A stretch of DNA of 64,000 nt from CAITUY01 sp964611575 (GCA_964611575.1 CAZTAJ010000005.1:1-64000); one strand, 5' to 3'; numbered from the stretch's first letter, positions 51,095 to 60,238 are shown. A program made the numbers and translations. Notes: generated by a model not told the origin, from the letters alone.

Positions 51095-53575
51095 ATGAAT
51101 CGCGCGGAACTGCTCGCGCCGGCCGGCGACAGCGATGCCGCGTGGGCGGCGTTTCACTACGGCGCGGATGCCGTCTATCTCGGCCTGCAGCAGTTTTCGG
51201 CGCGCGCCGAGGCCCCGAACTTTACGCCGGACGGACTGGGCGAAGTCATCGCCTGGGCTCACGCCGCGCAGCCGCGTCGCTCGGTCTTCCTGGCCGTCAA
51301 CACCCTGGTCTTGAATCGCGAACTGGGGGCGTTGGTGCGCGCGCTGGGCCTGGCCGGCGATCTGGGCGTGGATGCGCTGATCGTCCAGGATGCCGGGGTG
51401 GCCCGGCTGGCCCGGCGCTGCGCGCCGGGAATCGCGCTGCACGCCAGCACGCAGATGGCGATCCACAATGTCGAGGGCGCCCGCGCGCTCGGGCGGCTCG
51501 GGTTCCGCCGTGTCACGCTGGCGCGCGAACTCACGCTCGGGGAGATCCGCGCGGTCGCGCGGGAGTCGGGGCTGGAGGTGGAGGTCTTCATCCACGGGGC
51601 CCTGTGCTATGCCTACAGCGGACTCTGCCTGTACTCCTCGCTCCTGCGCGGCCGCAGCGGCAATCGCGGGCGTTGCACCTATCCCTGCCGGGAGCGCTTT
51701 GCCGCGGAGGAGGGGGACGAGGCCGGTTTCCCGTTCTCGATGAAGGATCTCGCCCTGCCGGAGGCGGTGGCGGAATTGCGCGAGGCCGGCGTGCTGAGCT
51801 TCAAAATCGAAGGCCGCAAGAAGAGCGCGCTCTATGTGGCCGCCACGACGCATTACTACCGGCGACTCCTCGACGGGCGCCTGTCCCGGCCGGCCACCGA
51901 GGAGGCCGAGGCGGATATCCAGACCATCTTTGCCCGGCCGTGGACTCCGCTGTATGTCCAGTCCCCCGGGAACCGGGAGGTGATCGACCCCGAGGTGGTC
52001 GGGCACCGCGGCACGCCGATCGGGAAGATTGAGGCGGTGATCGTCCGCGGGCCCCAGCATTGGCTGCGGTTCACCACGCGGCGCCGGCTTGAGAAACACG
52101 ACGGCCTGCAGGTCGATGCCGTGGGCGCGAACGGACGCCCGCACGGGTTCGCCGTCGAGGATCTCCGGGTGGTGGGGGGCGGCGGCGCGCCGGGGCGCCC
52201 GGTGTTCGAAGCCGATGCCGGCGCCCGCGTGGAGGTGCTCCTGTCGCCCGGCCACCCCGTTCTCGACCTGGGGGCGGTCGTCTATTGCTCATCGTCGCAG
52301 GAGGTCAAGCAGCGTTACCGGTTTGAGCGGCCCCGTCCGGGCGTGTTCCGGGTCCGGCAGCCGGTGCATGCCGTCATCACGGTCACGGCCGGTGTGGTGA
52401 GCGCCACCGCGACGATTCCCGCCACGCCGGCGTTGCCGGGGGTGACCGCGCAGGCGGAGGAACGCGGGGTGTTCGACGTGGGCCGGCGGGCCGATGCCGG
52501 CGAGCCGGCCATCCGGGAGGCATTCTCCAAGATGGGTGATACGCCCTTTGAAGTGAGTCAACTGGAGATTCGCAATGAGGACCGCCGGTTTGTCCCGGTC
52601 TCCCTGCTGAACCGTCTGCGTCGCGGGCTGGTCGCGGCCCTGTCCGACGTGTTGGATGCCGCCCGGCGGGCGCGCGATGAGGCGCTGCAGGGCGAGGTCG
52701 TCTTCGTGGCGGTTCCCGAGCAGGCGGGGGGCGGGGCCGCCAGCCCGGCGCCGCGGTGGAGTCTCAAGACGGACCGCCTGGATCATCTCGACGCGTTCAC
52801 GGACGAGGACTGGCGGGATCTGGATGAACTGGTGGTTGACGCCACGGCCGCGCAGCCAGACCGCTGGGCTGAGCTCTGGGAAACGCTGGCCGGGCAGAGG
52901 GGGGTGGAGCGGGTGCGCATCGCGCTGCCGATGCTCATGCGCGATGCGGAGCGGGAGGCGCTCATGGGAACGGTCGGCAGCCTGTGGGCCGCCGGATGCC
53001 GGCGATGGGAGGCCTCCAATGTCTGGGCCTGGCCGGTGTTGGAGGCGGCCGCGGGCGACACCCCGTTCGATCTGACGACCGACTGGCCGATCCCGGTGCT
53101 CAATCGCCAGGCGGCGCGCTGCCTGCTTGACCTGGGCGTCCAAGCCTTTGCCGGGTCATTGGAGGACGGGATGCCCAATGGGCGGGAGTTGCTGGCCGAG
53201 TGGAGGGAGCGCATGATCCTGACGGTATACCAGGATGCGCCGCTGTTCATATCCGAGAACTGCGGTCGGGCGGGTCTGGCGCGCGAGTGCGTGGCGGACG
53301 GCGCCTGCCGCCGTGCGGACCTGGCGCTCGATTCGGGCAGCGGGGAGGCGGTGCGCCTGATTCAGCGCGGCTGCCGGACGATTGTCATCGGAGCCCGGCC
53401 GTTCAGTCTCAGCCGGCGGGTCGGCGAGCTGCGCGCCGCCGGGGCCATGCGCCTGAGGGCGGCCTTTGTCTGGCGGCACTACCGCCCCGAGGAGGTTGTG
53501 GCGCTGTGGCGCGATTTACGGGCCGGTCGGCCGGTGACCGGCTATGAAGGCAATTTCGAGCGCGGTCCGGTGTGA
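51095..53575 (+). CDS. Peptidase U32-family protein (RNA-hydroxylation/collagenase-like)
   Basis: An 826-residue U32 protein. The N-terminal barrel has LLAPAGDSDAAWAAFHYGAD, then EVFIHGALCYAYSGLCLYSS with Cys171 and Cys178, and RGRCTYPCR with Cys194 and Cys198, the conserved Fe-S-type cysteines. A DUF3656-like middle region follows, and a second U32-like half lies after residue 590 (VWAWPVLEAAAGDTP, ISENCGRAGLARECV). Family members RlhA and TrhP install 5-hydroxy groups in rRNA or tRNA; older annotations call them collagenases. The length and DUF3656 point to the RlhA side. It ends about 80 bp before hisG. Confidence 0.88.
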   Translation: MNRAELLAPAGDSDAAWAAFHYGADAVYLGLQQFSARAEAPNFTPDGLGEVIAWAHAAQPRRSVFLAVNTLVLNRELGALVRALGLAGDLGVDALIVQDAGVARLARRCAPGIALHASTQMAIHNVEGARALGRLGFRRVTLARELTLGEIRAVARESGLEVEVFIHGALCYAYSGLCLYSSLLRGRSGNRGRCTYPCRERFAAEEGDEAGFPFSMKDLALPEAVAELREAGVLSFKIEGRKKSALYVAATTHYYRRLLDGRLSRPATEEAEADIQTIFARPWTPLYVQSPGNREVIDPEVVGHRGTPIGKIEAVIVRGPQHWLRFTTRRRLEKHDGLQVDAVGANGRPHGFAVEDLRVVGGGGAPGRPVFEADAGARVEVLLSPGHPVLDLGAVVYCSSSQEVKQRYRFERPRPGVFRVRQPVHAVITVTAGVVSATATIPATPALPGVTAQAEERGVFDVGRRADAGEPAIREAFSKMGDTPFEVSQLEIRNEDRRFVPVSLLNRLRRGLVAALSDVLDAARRARDEALQGEVVFVAVPEQAGGGAASPAPRWSLKTDRLDHLDAFTDEDWRDLDELVVDATAAQPDRWAELWETLAGQRGVERVRIALPMLMRDAEREALMGTVGSLWAAGCRRWEASNVWAWPVLEAAAGDTPFDLTTDWPIPVLNRQAARCLLDLGVQAFAGSLEDGMPNGRELLAEWRERMILTVYQDAPLFISENCGRAGLARECVADGACRRADLALDSGSGEAVRLIQRGCRTIVIGARPFSLSRRVGELRAAGAMRLRAAFVWRHYRPEEVVALWRDLRAGRPVTGYEGNFERGPV

Positions 53576-53657
53576 TCCCGGCAAGATAGTAGTGGACGCC
53601 ATGGGGCCTTTTGCCTACTATCCCGCCGCTTTTGCCAGAGAAAAAGGAAGCACGCGC

Positions 53658-54551
53658 ATGTCATCCAAAGAAGCAGCGAAGCACAAACTTGTCCTCGGTT
53701 TGCCCAAGGGCAGCCTGCAGGAGGCGACCTTCGCCATGATGCAGAAGGCGGGGTTCAAGGTTACGGTCGGGTCCCGCTCATACCTGCCGAATGTCGATGA
53801 TCCGGAAATCGATGCCCGACTGATCCGAGCGCAGGAAATCAGTCGCTATGTAGAACTGGGGACGCTGGATGCGGGCATCACCGGTTTTGACTGGATCCAG
53901 GAAAACGGGTCGGATGTGCATGAAGTGGCGGACCTGATCTACGCCAAGCAGGGCATGCGCCCGGTTCGCTGGGTGCTGGCCGTTCACAATGACTCGGCGA
54001 TCCAGTCGGTCCGCGACCTGGAAGGCAAGCGGATCGCCACCGAGGCGGTTGGATTGACCAAGCAGTATCTGGCCAAACACGGGGTGCAAGCCCAGGTGGA
54101 GTTCTCGTGGGGCGCCACGGAAGTGAAGGTCCCCGAACTCGTCGATGCGATCGTGGAATTGACCGAGACGGGATCCTCGTTGCGGGCGAACAACCTGCGT
54201 ATTGTGGACGTGGTCCTGTCGTCGACGACGAAATTCATTGTCAACCACAAGGCCTGGCAGGACACCTGGAAGCGCCACAAGGTTGAGCAGATCGCGATGC
54301 TGCTCCAGGGCGCGCTGGCGGCCGAGTCCCGGGTGTTGTTGAAGATGAATGCGCCCGAGGACAAGGTGGCGGCGGTATCGAAGATCCTGCCGGCGCTGAA
54401 TGCCCCGACGGTGAACCACCTGAGCACCCCGGGGTGGGTGGCCATTGAGTCGGTCGTGGAGGAGCGGGTGGTGCGAGAGATCATTCCGCAGTTGAAACGT
54501 GCGGGAGCTGAAGGCATTATTGAGCTGCCGCTCAGCAAGGTGATTCGGTAG
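53658..54551 (+). CDS. hisG: ATP phosphoribosyltransferase (long form)
   Basis: A 297-residue HisG, which joins ATP and PRPP in the first step of histidine synthesis. It has LVLGLPKGSLQEATFAMMQK at the start, ELGTLDAGITGFDWI, and the PRPP-region segment ELTETGSSLRANNLRI. The C-terminal ~80 residues (ILPALNAPTVNHLS, IPQLKRAGAEGIIELPLSKV) are the ACT-like regulatory domain of the long form, so no HisZ is needed. AAAGGAAG precedes the ATG at 53658; an in-frame start at 53544 lies inside the U32 gene. No other his genes are in the window. Confidence 0.95.
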   Translation: MSSKEAAKHKLVLGLPKGSLQEATFAMMQKAGFKVTVGSRSYLPNVDDPEIDARLIRAQEISRYVELGTLDAGITGFDWIQENGSDVHEVADLIYAKQGMRPVRWVLAVHNDSAIQSVRDLEGKRIATEAVGLTKQYLAKHGVQAQVEFSWGATEVKVPELVDAIVELTETGSSLRANNLRIVDVVLSSTTKFIVNHKAWQDTWKRHKVEQIAMLLQGALAAESRVLLKMNAPEDKVAAVSKILPALNAPTVNHLSTPGWVAIESVVEERVVREIIPQLKRAGAEGIIELPLSKVIR

Positions 54552-54582
54552 TTTCCGGGTTGGATGACTGAAGGAGAGCTGT

Positions 54583-54672
54583 ATGGGGTCGATCAAGAAA
54601 AAGCGCCGTGCGAAAATGTCCAAGCATAAGTATCGTAAACGGCAGAAGGCCATTCGTCACAAGAACAAGTAG
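54583..54672 (+). CDS. bS22/AURKAIP1-COX24-like basic mini-protein
   Basis: This short gene encodes 29 residues: MGSIKKKRRAKMSKHKY followed by RKRQKAIRHKNK. GSxKKKRRxKMxKHKYRKR is the pattern of the AURKAIP1/COX24 family, which includes mitochondrial mS38 and the small bacterial ribosomal protein bS22. AAGGAG lies 6 nt upstream of the ATG and it starts 31 bp after hisG. It probably sits in the small ribosomal subunit. Easily missed because of its size. Confidence 0.75.
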   Translation: MGSIKKKRRAKMSKHKYRKRQKAIRHKNK

Positions 54673-54688
54673 GACGTGGAGCCGGCGC

Positions 54689-56248
54689 ATGAGGGCGCGG
54701 GACTCATGGTTTGCGCTGGCGATCGCGTGCCTTCTTTGCGGTTGCATCACTACTCCACGAGATCGGGCGGAGCCGCCCGATCCCGGGGTTTTGTTTGTGT
54801 CGGCCTCAACCGGGTTGCCGGAGGCCCTGGCTCATTACAGCCAGGCCCTCATTGATGAGGCCACGCCGGGCGGGGGGGACCGCAGCCTGGGACACTGGCG
54901 GGCGGCCGTCCAGCAGGATCCCACCAATGTTGTCCTGCGCCTGAGGCTCGGGGCCGTTCTTCTTCAGCGCAAGGAAATCCCCGAGGCCGTTCGTGTCCTC
55001 GAAGGTGCGCGCGAGGTTGCCCCCGGCTCGGCCGATGTCCGGCTGCTTCTCGGCAGCGCCTACCAGTTGTCCGGGCAGTGGGACCCGGCCGCGCGCGAAT
55101 TCCGTGCACTGATCCGCATCGGTCCCGATCGTCCTGACGGCTACGTCCGGTTGGCCGCCCTGTATCTGGGCCGGGGTCTTTCGACGCGCGCCCTGGGCGT
55201 GCTGGACGAAGGGCTTGCCCATCCCGGCGCGGTCGTCGATGTCCTGCAGTTCTGCGAGAGCATGGGCCGCCTGCACCTGGCAAACAGCAATTTCAAGGAA
55301 GCCATCGGCTGTTTCGAACGCATCCAGAAGTGGCTTCCCGACAGCCCGGCGCTGCGTGAGGCCCTGGCCCGGTGCTATGTCCTGTCGGGCGACCGGGCGA
55401 AGGCCATGGTTCAACTGGAAGAGCTGTTGCGGCGCGATCCGCGCAACGGACAGGTGGCCTTCTACCTGGCGGAACTCTGTGAGGACGCAGGGGCACTGGA
55501 GCGCGCGGAAGCCCTCTTCGACCAGGCCACCCGCAACAACCCGACCGATGCCGCCCCCTTTCTGAGGCTGGCATTCCTCCAGTTGCCCAAGAACCGGGAA
55601 CAGGCCTTGATGACGCTCCAGCGCGCCCTCCAGAGCATCCCCGACGATCCCCTCATCCACGCCTATTTCGGCCTCGTCTACAGCCGGGAGGGCCGATTCG
55701 ACCTCGCCATCGAGTCCTTTGCGCGCACTGAGGCGCTGGCGGCCAAGGGCGGTGCGCAGCGCATCAAGCCGTCATTCTATTTCTGGTACGGCACCGCCTG
55801 CGAGCGGGCCGGGCGGTTCGAACAGGCGGAGCGGTTGATCGAAACCTGCATCGAGGGCGATCCGCTTGCCGACGAGGCGCTGAACTACCTGGCGTACCTG
55901 TGGGCCGAGCGGGGCATCAAGTTGGACAAGGCGCGGGAGTACGTCACGCGCGCGCTCAAGATCAGCCCGGACGACGGCTCCTACCTGGATACCCTGGGTT
56001 GGGTCTACTACAAGCAGGGCGACCATGCCGCGGCGCTCGCGACGTTGCGGCGCGCGCTGGACGCGACGGCGGGCGACCCCACCATCGCCGAGCATGTCGG
56101 CGATGCCTTGCAGGCGTTGGGCCGCACGGGTGAAGCCCGCCGTTACTGGATCAAGAGCCTGAGGGCGAAGCCGGACGATGCGCCGCTTCGCGCGAAAATC
56201 CAGGCGGCCGGGATCGATCCGGATACCGTCTTGAGAAAGAAGCCGTAG
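54689..56248 (+). CDS. TPR-repeat lipoprotein
   Basis: A 519-residue protein with a lipoprotein-type signal (FALAIACLLCGC, Cys19 as the likely lipidated residue) and a chain of TPR helices through most of its length, for example AAVQQDPTNVVLRLRLGAVL, RVLEGAREVAPGSADVRLLL and YLDTLGWVYYKQGDHAAALA. Such proteins hold assemblies at the outer membrane. GGAG lies before the ATG at 54689, 16 bp after the bS22-like gene. It ends one base before the glycosyltransferase start, so the two are co-translated and may share a role in envelope glycan assembly. Confidence 0.8.
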   Translation: MRARDSWFALAIACLLCGCITTPRDRAEPPDPGVLFVSASTGLPEALAHYSQALIDEATPGGGDRSLGHWRAAVQQDPTNVVLRLRLGAVLLQRKEIPEAVRVLEGAREVAPGSADVRLLLGSAYQLSGQWDPAAREFRALIRIGPDRPDGYVRLAALYLGRGLSTRALGVLDEGLAHPGAVVDVLQFCESMGRLHLANSNFKEAIGCFERIQKWLPDSPALREALARCYVLSGDRAKAMVQLEELLRRDPRNGQVAFYLAELCEDAGALERAEALFDQATRNNPTDAAPFLRLAFLQLPKNREQALMTLQRALQSIPDDPLIHAYFGLVYSREGRFDLAIESFARTEALAAKGGAQRIKPSFYFWYGTACERAGRFEQAERLIETCIEGDPLADEALNYLAYLWAERGIKLDKAREYVTRALKISPDDGSYLDTLGWVYYKQGDHAAALATLRRALDATAGDPTIAEHVGDALQALGRTGEARRYWIKSLRAKPDDAPLRAKIQAAGIDPDTVLRKKP

Positions 56249-56249
56249 G

Positions 56250-57323
56250 ATGCCGGCGATTCATCAGCTTGTGGCGGGTTACAACCGCGGCGACGCCATC
56301 AGCAACGAGGCGATGGCGATGCGGGGGGTGTTCCGCGGGTGGGGGTACGACTCGGACATCTGGTGCGAGACGCGCCGCATCCTGCCCGAGTTGCGGGGCG
56401 ATGCGCGCGAGATCCAGGGACTTGCCGCCGCCTGCGGCCCGGCCGATATCGTGTTGTTGCACCTCTCGATCGGGTCGGTCGTCAACACGCTCTTCCCGGC
56501 GCTGCCCGGCCGCAAGGCGCTGCTTTATCACAACATCACGCCGTCGGACTATTTTGCGCTGGTGCAGCCGGCGACGGCGACCCTGCTGGCCCGCGGCCGG
56601 GAGCAGGCGAAGGCCCTGGCGGGCGTCGCGGCCGTCAACCTGGCAGACAGCCGGTACAATGCGGATGAGCTGCAGGCGCTGGGTTACGGCCCGGTGGCGA
56701 TGCTGCCGCTGATGCTGAACTTCGACACGTTGCGCCTGGCGCCGGACCGGCGGACGCTGGCCACGTATGGCGATGGCCGCAGGAATGTTCTCTTTGTCGG
56801 CCGTTGCGCTCCGAACAAGAAACTGGAGGACGTGATCAGCGCGTTCGCGTGCTATCAGAAAGCGGTGGAGCCAAATTCGCGGCTCATCCTGGCGGGATCC
56901 CACGCCGGGACGGAACGCTACCAGCGGTTGCTGGTCGGGATGGCGCGCGAATTGCGGCTGAACGACGTGGTATTCACGGGGGCGATCCCGCAGGCGGAGT
57001 TGAACGCGTGCTACCGTTCGGCGCATGTGTTCCTCGGCATGAGCGAGCACGAGGGGTTCTGCATCCCGCTGGTGGAGTCGCTGTTCCACGAGGTGCCCGT
57101 TTTGGCTTACGCGGCGGCGGCCGTGCCTGAGACGCTGGATGGGGCGGGGGTTTTGTTCCGGGAGAAGCACCCTCCGTCCATAGCCGAAATGCTGGCCCGC
57201 CTGGTCGAACCGGGTGCTTTCCGGCAGGCCGTGCTGGCCCGCCAGGCGGTGCGTCTGCGGCAATTCATGCAACGCGACCTGGCCGCCGAATTGAGGCAGC
57301 ACCTGGCCCCCTTGATGTCCTGA
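56250..57323 (+). CDS. GT4-type glycosyltransferase
   Basis: A 357-residue GT-B glycosyltransferase. The N-terminal half has GDAISNEAMAMRGVFRGWGY and LLYHNITPSDYF; the donor-binding half has NVLFVGRCAPNKKLEDVISA, LAGSHAGTERYQRLL and GMSEHEGFCIPLVESLFHEV, the E-x7-E region that binds the nucleotide sugar. GT4 enzymes transfer sugars with retention. It starts 1 bp after the TPR lipoprotein stop codon. The target glycan is unknown. Confidence 0.9.
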   Translation: MPAIHQLVAGYNRGDAISNEAMAMRGVFRGWGYDSDIWCETRRILPELRGDAREIQGLAAACGPADIVLLHLSIGSVVNTLFPALPGRKALLYHNITPSDYFALVQPATATLLARGREQAKALAGVAAVNLADSRYNADELQALGYGPVAMLPLMLNFDTLRLAPDRRTLATYGDGRRNVLFVGRCAPNKKLEDVISAFACYQKAVEPNSRLILAGSHAGTERYQRLLVGMARELRLNDVVFTGAIPQAELNACYRSAHVFLGMSEHEGFCIPLVESLFHEVPVLAYAAAAVPETLDGAGVLFREKHPPSIAEMLARLVEPGAFRQAVLARQAVRLRQFMQRDLAAELRQHLAPLMS

Positions 57324-57394
57324 ACAGGCGGGGGAATGGGGATGCTCCTGGCGATCGATCCTACGGCTTCTTGTGCCGGGCGGGTTTTCGTTCC

Positions 57395-57423
57395 TTGACC
57401 GGGGGTGGGGCAGGTGGTAGTTT
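57395..57423 (+). promoter_or_regulatory. Sigma-70-type promoter of tRNA-Pro
   Basis: TTGACC (57395-57400) and TAGTTT (57418-57423) are 17 bp apart and end 19 bp before the first base of the tRNA. Spacing and distance fit a tRNA promoter. Confidence 0.6.
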
Positions 57424-57442
57424 GCCAACTTCACGTGAGATT

Positions 57443-57519
57443 CGGGCCGTAGCGCAGACTGGTAGCGCGTTTGCTTGGGGTGCAAAAGGTCAGGAGTTCA
57501 AATCTCCTCGGCCCGACCA
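57443..57519 (+). tRNA. tRNA-Pro (anticodon GGG)
   Basis: The acceptor arms CGGGCCG and CGGCCCG pair in all seven positions, the anticodon stem is TTTGC/GCAAA with loop TTGGGGT (anticodon GGG), and the T arm is AGGAG-TTCAAAT-CTCCT. The 3' CCA is encoded. It is 77 nt long. Confidence 0.96.
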
Positions 57520-57530
57520 TTTTGCAGGGT

Positions 57531-57560
57531 AAAACCCGGCGGGGTTCCACCGCGGGTTTT
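57531..57560 (+). terminator. Hairpin after tRNA-Pro
   Basis: AAAACCCGGCGG faces CCGCGGGTTTT with one bulge and a short loop, 11 bp after the tRNA and 12 bp before the ABC ATPase start codon. The T-run is only four bases, so it may attenuate rather than end transcription. Confidence 0.5.
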
Positions 57561-57572
57561 GGGGAGGTATGC

Positions 57573-58676
57573 ATGGCGGAAGTCATTCTTAAGAACGTCG
57601 ACAAGATCTACCCCGGCGCGGTGAAGGCGGTCTCGAATTTCAACATGGAGATTCGCGACGGCGAATTCGTGGTGCTGGTCGGCCCTTCCGGGTGCGGCAA
57701 ATCCACGACGTTGCGCATGGTGGCGGGTCTTGAGGAGATCAGCGCCGGAACGATATCGATCGGGGGCCGCGTGGTGAACGATGTGCCGCCGAAAGACCGG
57801 GACATTGCCATGGTGTTCCAGAACTATGCGCTTTACCCGCACATGACGGTCCGCGAGAACATGGCGTTCGGCCTCAAGTTGCGCCGCTTTCCGAAAAAAG
57901 AGATCGATGCCCGCATTCAGGAAGCGGCCCGGATTCTCGGGCTGCAGGATCTCCTGGAGCGGCGTCCGAAGGCCTTGTCGGGCGGTCAGCGCCAGCGCGT
58001 GGCCGTGGGCCGGGCGATCGTGCGGAAACCGGCCGTATTCCTGTTCGATGAGCCGCTGTCCAACCTGGATGCCAAGCTGCGCGTGCAGATGCGGGTCGAG
58101 ATCAGCCGTTTGCACAGCCAGATCGGCGCCACCATGATTTACGTGACGCACGACCAGGTGGAGGCCATGACGATGGGCGAGCGCATCGTCGTCATGAAGG
58201 ACGGGTTTGTGCAGCAGATTGCCGATCCCCTGACGCTGTACGATAACCCGGCGAACCGGTTCATCGGCGGGTTCATCGGCACGCCGCCGATGAATTTCTT
58301 CGAAGGCATCATCAAGGGCAGGGATCAGGCGTTGACGTTCGAAGGACCGGGAGGCATGAGCCTGGCCTTGACCGAAAAGCAGCGCAGCCAACTGATGGCC
58401 TACCGCGATAAGCCCGTGGTGCTGGGGCTGCGTCCGGAGGACATCGGTTCGCCGGCGGCGGAACAGGTGCCGCAGGCATCGCGGATCCGCGCGACGGTGG
58501 ATGTCGTCGAGCCCATGGGCGCGGAATCGTACATCTACCACAAGGTGGGGGATGCGAGTTTCGTAAGCCGTGTGGATGCCCACCAGCATATCAAGGAAGG
58601 CCAGATGGTGGAGCCGGCGGTCTACATGGACAAGGCCCATTTCTTCGATCGGGCCAATGACCTGAGCATCGGTTGA
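57573..58676 (+). CDS. ABC transporter ATPase of the MalK/UgpC/MsmX type
   Basis: A 367-residue ATPase for carbohydrate import. Walker A is GPSGCGKST (from about residue 38), the signature is LSGGQRQRVAVGRA, Walker B is AVFLFDEPLSNLDA, and the H-loop is VTHDQ. The C-terminal 120 residues form the TOBE/OB regulatory domain (PVVLGLRPEDIGSP, ESYIYHKVGDASFV), characteristic of sugar importers. GGGGAGG precedes the ATG at 57573. No permease or binding protein is adjacent, so it may serve several importers, as MsmX does. Confidence 0.93.
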   Translation: MAEVILKNVDKIYPGAVKAVSNFNMEIRDGEFVVLVGPSGCGKSTTLRMVAGLEEISAGTISIGGRVVNDVPPKDRDIAMVFQNYALYPHMTVRENMAFGLKLRRFPKKEIDARIQEAARILGLQDLLERRPKALSGGQRQRVAVGRAIVRKPAVFLFDEPLSNLDAKLRVQMRVEISRLHSQIGATMIYVTHDQVEAMTMGERIVVMKDGFVQQIADPLTLYDNPANRFIGGFIGTPPMNFFEGIIKGRDQALTFEGPGGMSLALTEKQRSQLMAYRDKPVVLGLRPEDIGSPAAEQVPQASRIRATVDVVEPMGAESYIYHKVGDASFVSRVDAHQHIKEGQMVEPAVYMDKAHFFDRANDLSIG

Positions 58677-58705
58677 AAGACTCCGTTCGCAAATCGTGCG
58701 ACCCC

Positions 58706-59362
58706 ATGAACGCGGACTCACCGTCAGACGGGCTGGAATTCCCTCCCGCCGAGACGTTGCGGATCGGCGTGTTCGGCGGCAGTTTCAATCCCGTCCATAT
58801 GGGGCACCTGATCATGGCCCAGGACGCCTTGGAGCTGTTTGAACTGTCCCGGATCCTGTTCGTGCCGTGCGCCCAACCGCCCCATAAGACGGTGGCGCTG
58901 GCGCCCGCTGAGCATCGGTTGGCGATGTTGCAGGCGGCGCTGGAGGGCGAACTGCGTTTCGAGGCATCGGACATCGAATTGCGGCGCGGCGGGGTGTCGT
59001 GGTCGGTGGAGACGATCCGGGAGTTGCGCTCCGTTTACCCCGGCGCGGAGATCACGTTGATGGTGGGGTCCGATTCACTGCCGGACCTTCACGCGTGGCG
59101 GGATGTCCACACGCTGCTGCAACTGTGCCGGGTGGTTACGCTGGCCAGGCCGGGCGTCGATCTCGACGCGCTGGGCCGGATGGACTTGAAACTCGAGTCC
59201 CCCTGGTCCGAGCGGCTGCGGGCGCAAATCAGGGTGGGGCACCTGGTGCATATTTCGTCGACGGACATTCGATACCGGGTTGCGGAGGGCATGAGTATCC
59301 GCTACCTGGTGCATCCGGCGGTGGAAATGTATGTTCTGGAGCACCGTCTTTACAGGAAGTGA
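58706..59362 (+). CDS. nadD: Nicotinate-nucleotide adenylyltransferase
   Basis: A 218-residue NadD that adenylates nicotinate mononucleotide on the way to NAD. Motifs are GVFGGSFNPVHMGH near residue 22 and ISSTDIRYRVAEGMSIRYLV at the end, with LMVGSDSLPDLHAWRD between. The ATG at 58706 is chosen; TTG at 58673 overlapping the previous stop is possible, and neither has a strong ribosome-binding site. It is followed 8 bp later by rsfS, a usual pairing. NAD synthetase is encoded at 63159. Confidence 0.94.
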   Translation: MNADSPSDGLEFPPAETLRIGVFGGSFNPVHMGHLIMAQDALELFELSRILFVPCAQPPHKTVALAPAEHRLAMLQAALEGELRFEASDIELRRGGVSWSVETIRELRSVYPGAEITLMVGSDSLPDLHAWRDVHTLLQLCRVVTLARPGVDLDALGRMDLKLESPWSERLRAQIRVGHLVHISSTDIRYRVAEGMSIRYLVHPAVEMYVLEHRLYRK

Positions 59363-59370
59363 GCCGCATC

Positions 59371-59706
59371 ATGGAGTCGATCGAAATCGTCAACCGCGCG
59401 CGCGAGGCACTGCTGTCCAAGAAGGGCGCCGATATCCTGGTAGTCGACGTGAGGGGCGTCTCGACGGTGGCCGACTATTTCATGGTGGTGAGCGGCGGCA
59501 CGGCACCCCAACTCAAGGCCTTGTCCAATGCGGTGATCAAGGACCTGAAGCAGGCGGGCCTGGCCTGTCACCGTCGGTCCGGCGTTCCGGATGACGGGTG
59601 GGTGGTGCTGGACTACGGTGATGTGGTCATGCACATCTTTCTGCGGGAACTTCGGGATTACTATGCCATTGAAGAGTTGTGGGCTGACGCTCCTCGAGTC
59701 GGGTAG
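59371..59706 (+). CDS. rsfS: Ribosome silencing factor RsfS
   Basis: A 111-residue RsfS/Iojap protein that binds ribosomal protein uL14 and blocks subunit joining in poor conditions. Characteristic parts are ILVVDVRGVSTVADYFMVVS, DDGWVVLDYGDVVMHIFLRE and DYYAIEELWAD. AGGAAG lies upstream of the ATG at 59371. Its last 80 bp overlap the end of the convergent anti-sigma gene. Confidence 0.95.
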   Translation: MESIEIVNRAREALLSKKGADILVVDVRGVSTVADYFMVVSGGTAPQLKALSNAVIKDLKQAGLACHRRSGVPDDGWVVLDYGDVVMHIFLRELRDYYAIEELWADAPRVG

Positions 59707-60238
59707 CGTCGTCGACCGGCTCATCGAAGACCTCTTCGCTCAGCCCCTCCAGAATCAGCAACTGGCGGGCGAATCCCTGGAGATCCCCCTCGGCGGCCGC
59801 GGCATGCGCCTCGGCGGCGGCCGCATCATGTTCCATCAATAGGGCCAGGAGGGAGGACACCTCGGCCACGCGGGTGGCGCTGGTGACCGGCGAACGGGCG
59901 GTCGCCGGGCGCCATAGGGTCAGGCCTGCAAATCCGAACAGCAGGGCCAGCGCGGCCGCCGCCGCCAGGGCGCGCCCCCAGGCGGGATGCAGAACCCCCG
60001 TCCGGCGGACAGGTCTCTCAATGAGGGCGGCCGTCATGATGCGTTCGAGGACGGCTGCGGACGGCCCGCGGGAGGGCGTCATGGCATCCATGAACCCGGT
60101 GATGGCATTCACGTCGTCACGTCGCGCGCGGCAGGCGGGGCAGGCGGCGAGATGCGCGGCGAGGGCGTTCCGCCCGCGGGGCGGCAGTTCGCCGGACTGG
60201 CCGAGCAGAAGCATGCGCTCGAAATTCCGACAGTTCAT
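59627..60238 (-). CDS. Zinc-finger anti-sigma factor
   Basis: A 203-residue protein with an N-terminal anti-sigma zinc motif (HLAACPACR; His-x3-Cys-x2-Cys), one membrane segment (LAAAAALALLFGFAGLTLW, about 91-109) and an outer Ala/Glu-rich domain. GGAGGG precedes the ATG at 60238, which overlaps the sigma stop codon by 4 bp. It should hold the upstream ECF sigma at the membrane until a signal releases it. The end overlaps rsfS on the opposite strand by 80 bp. Confidence 0.88.
   Translation of the reverse strand: MNCRNFERMLLLGQSGELPPRGRNALAAHLAACPACRARRDDVNAITGFMDAMTPSRGPSAAVLERIMTAALIERPVRRTGVLHPAWGRALAAAAALALLFGFAGLTLWRPATARSPVTSATRVAEVSSLLALLMEHDAAAAEAHAAAAEGDLQGFARQLLILEGLSEEVFDEPVDDATRLEERQPTTLQWHSNPEVPAERCA

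Noticed and set aside
57443..57519. tRNA-Pro as an integration site of a genomic island
   Set aside because: No duplicated 3' tRNA fragment, integrase or change in gene type is seen downstream; housekeeping genes follow.
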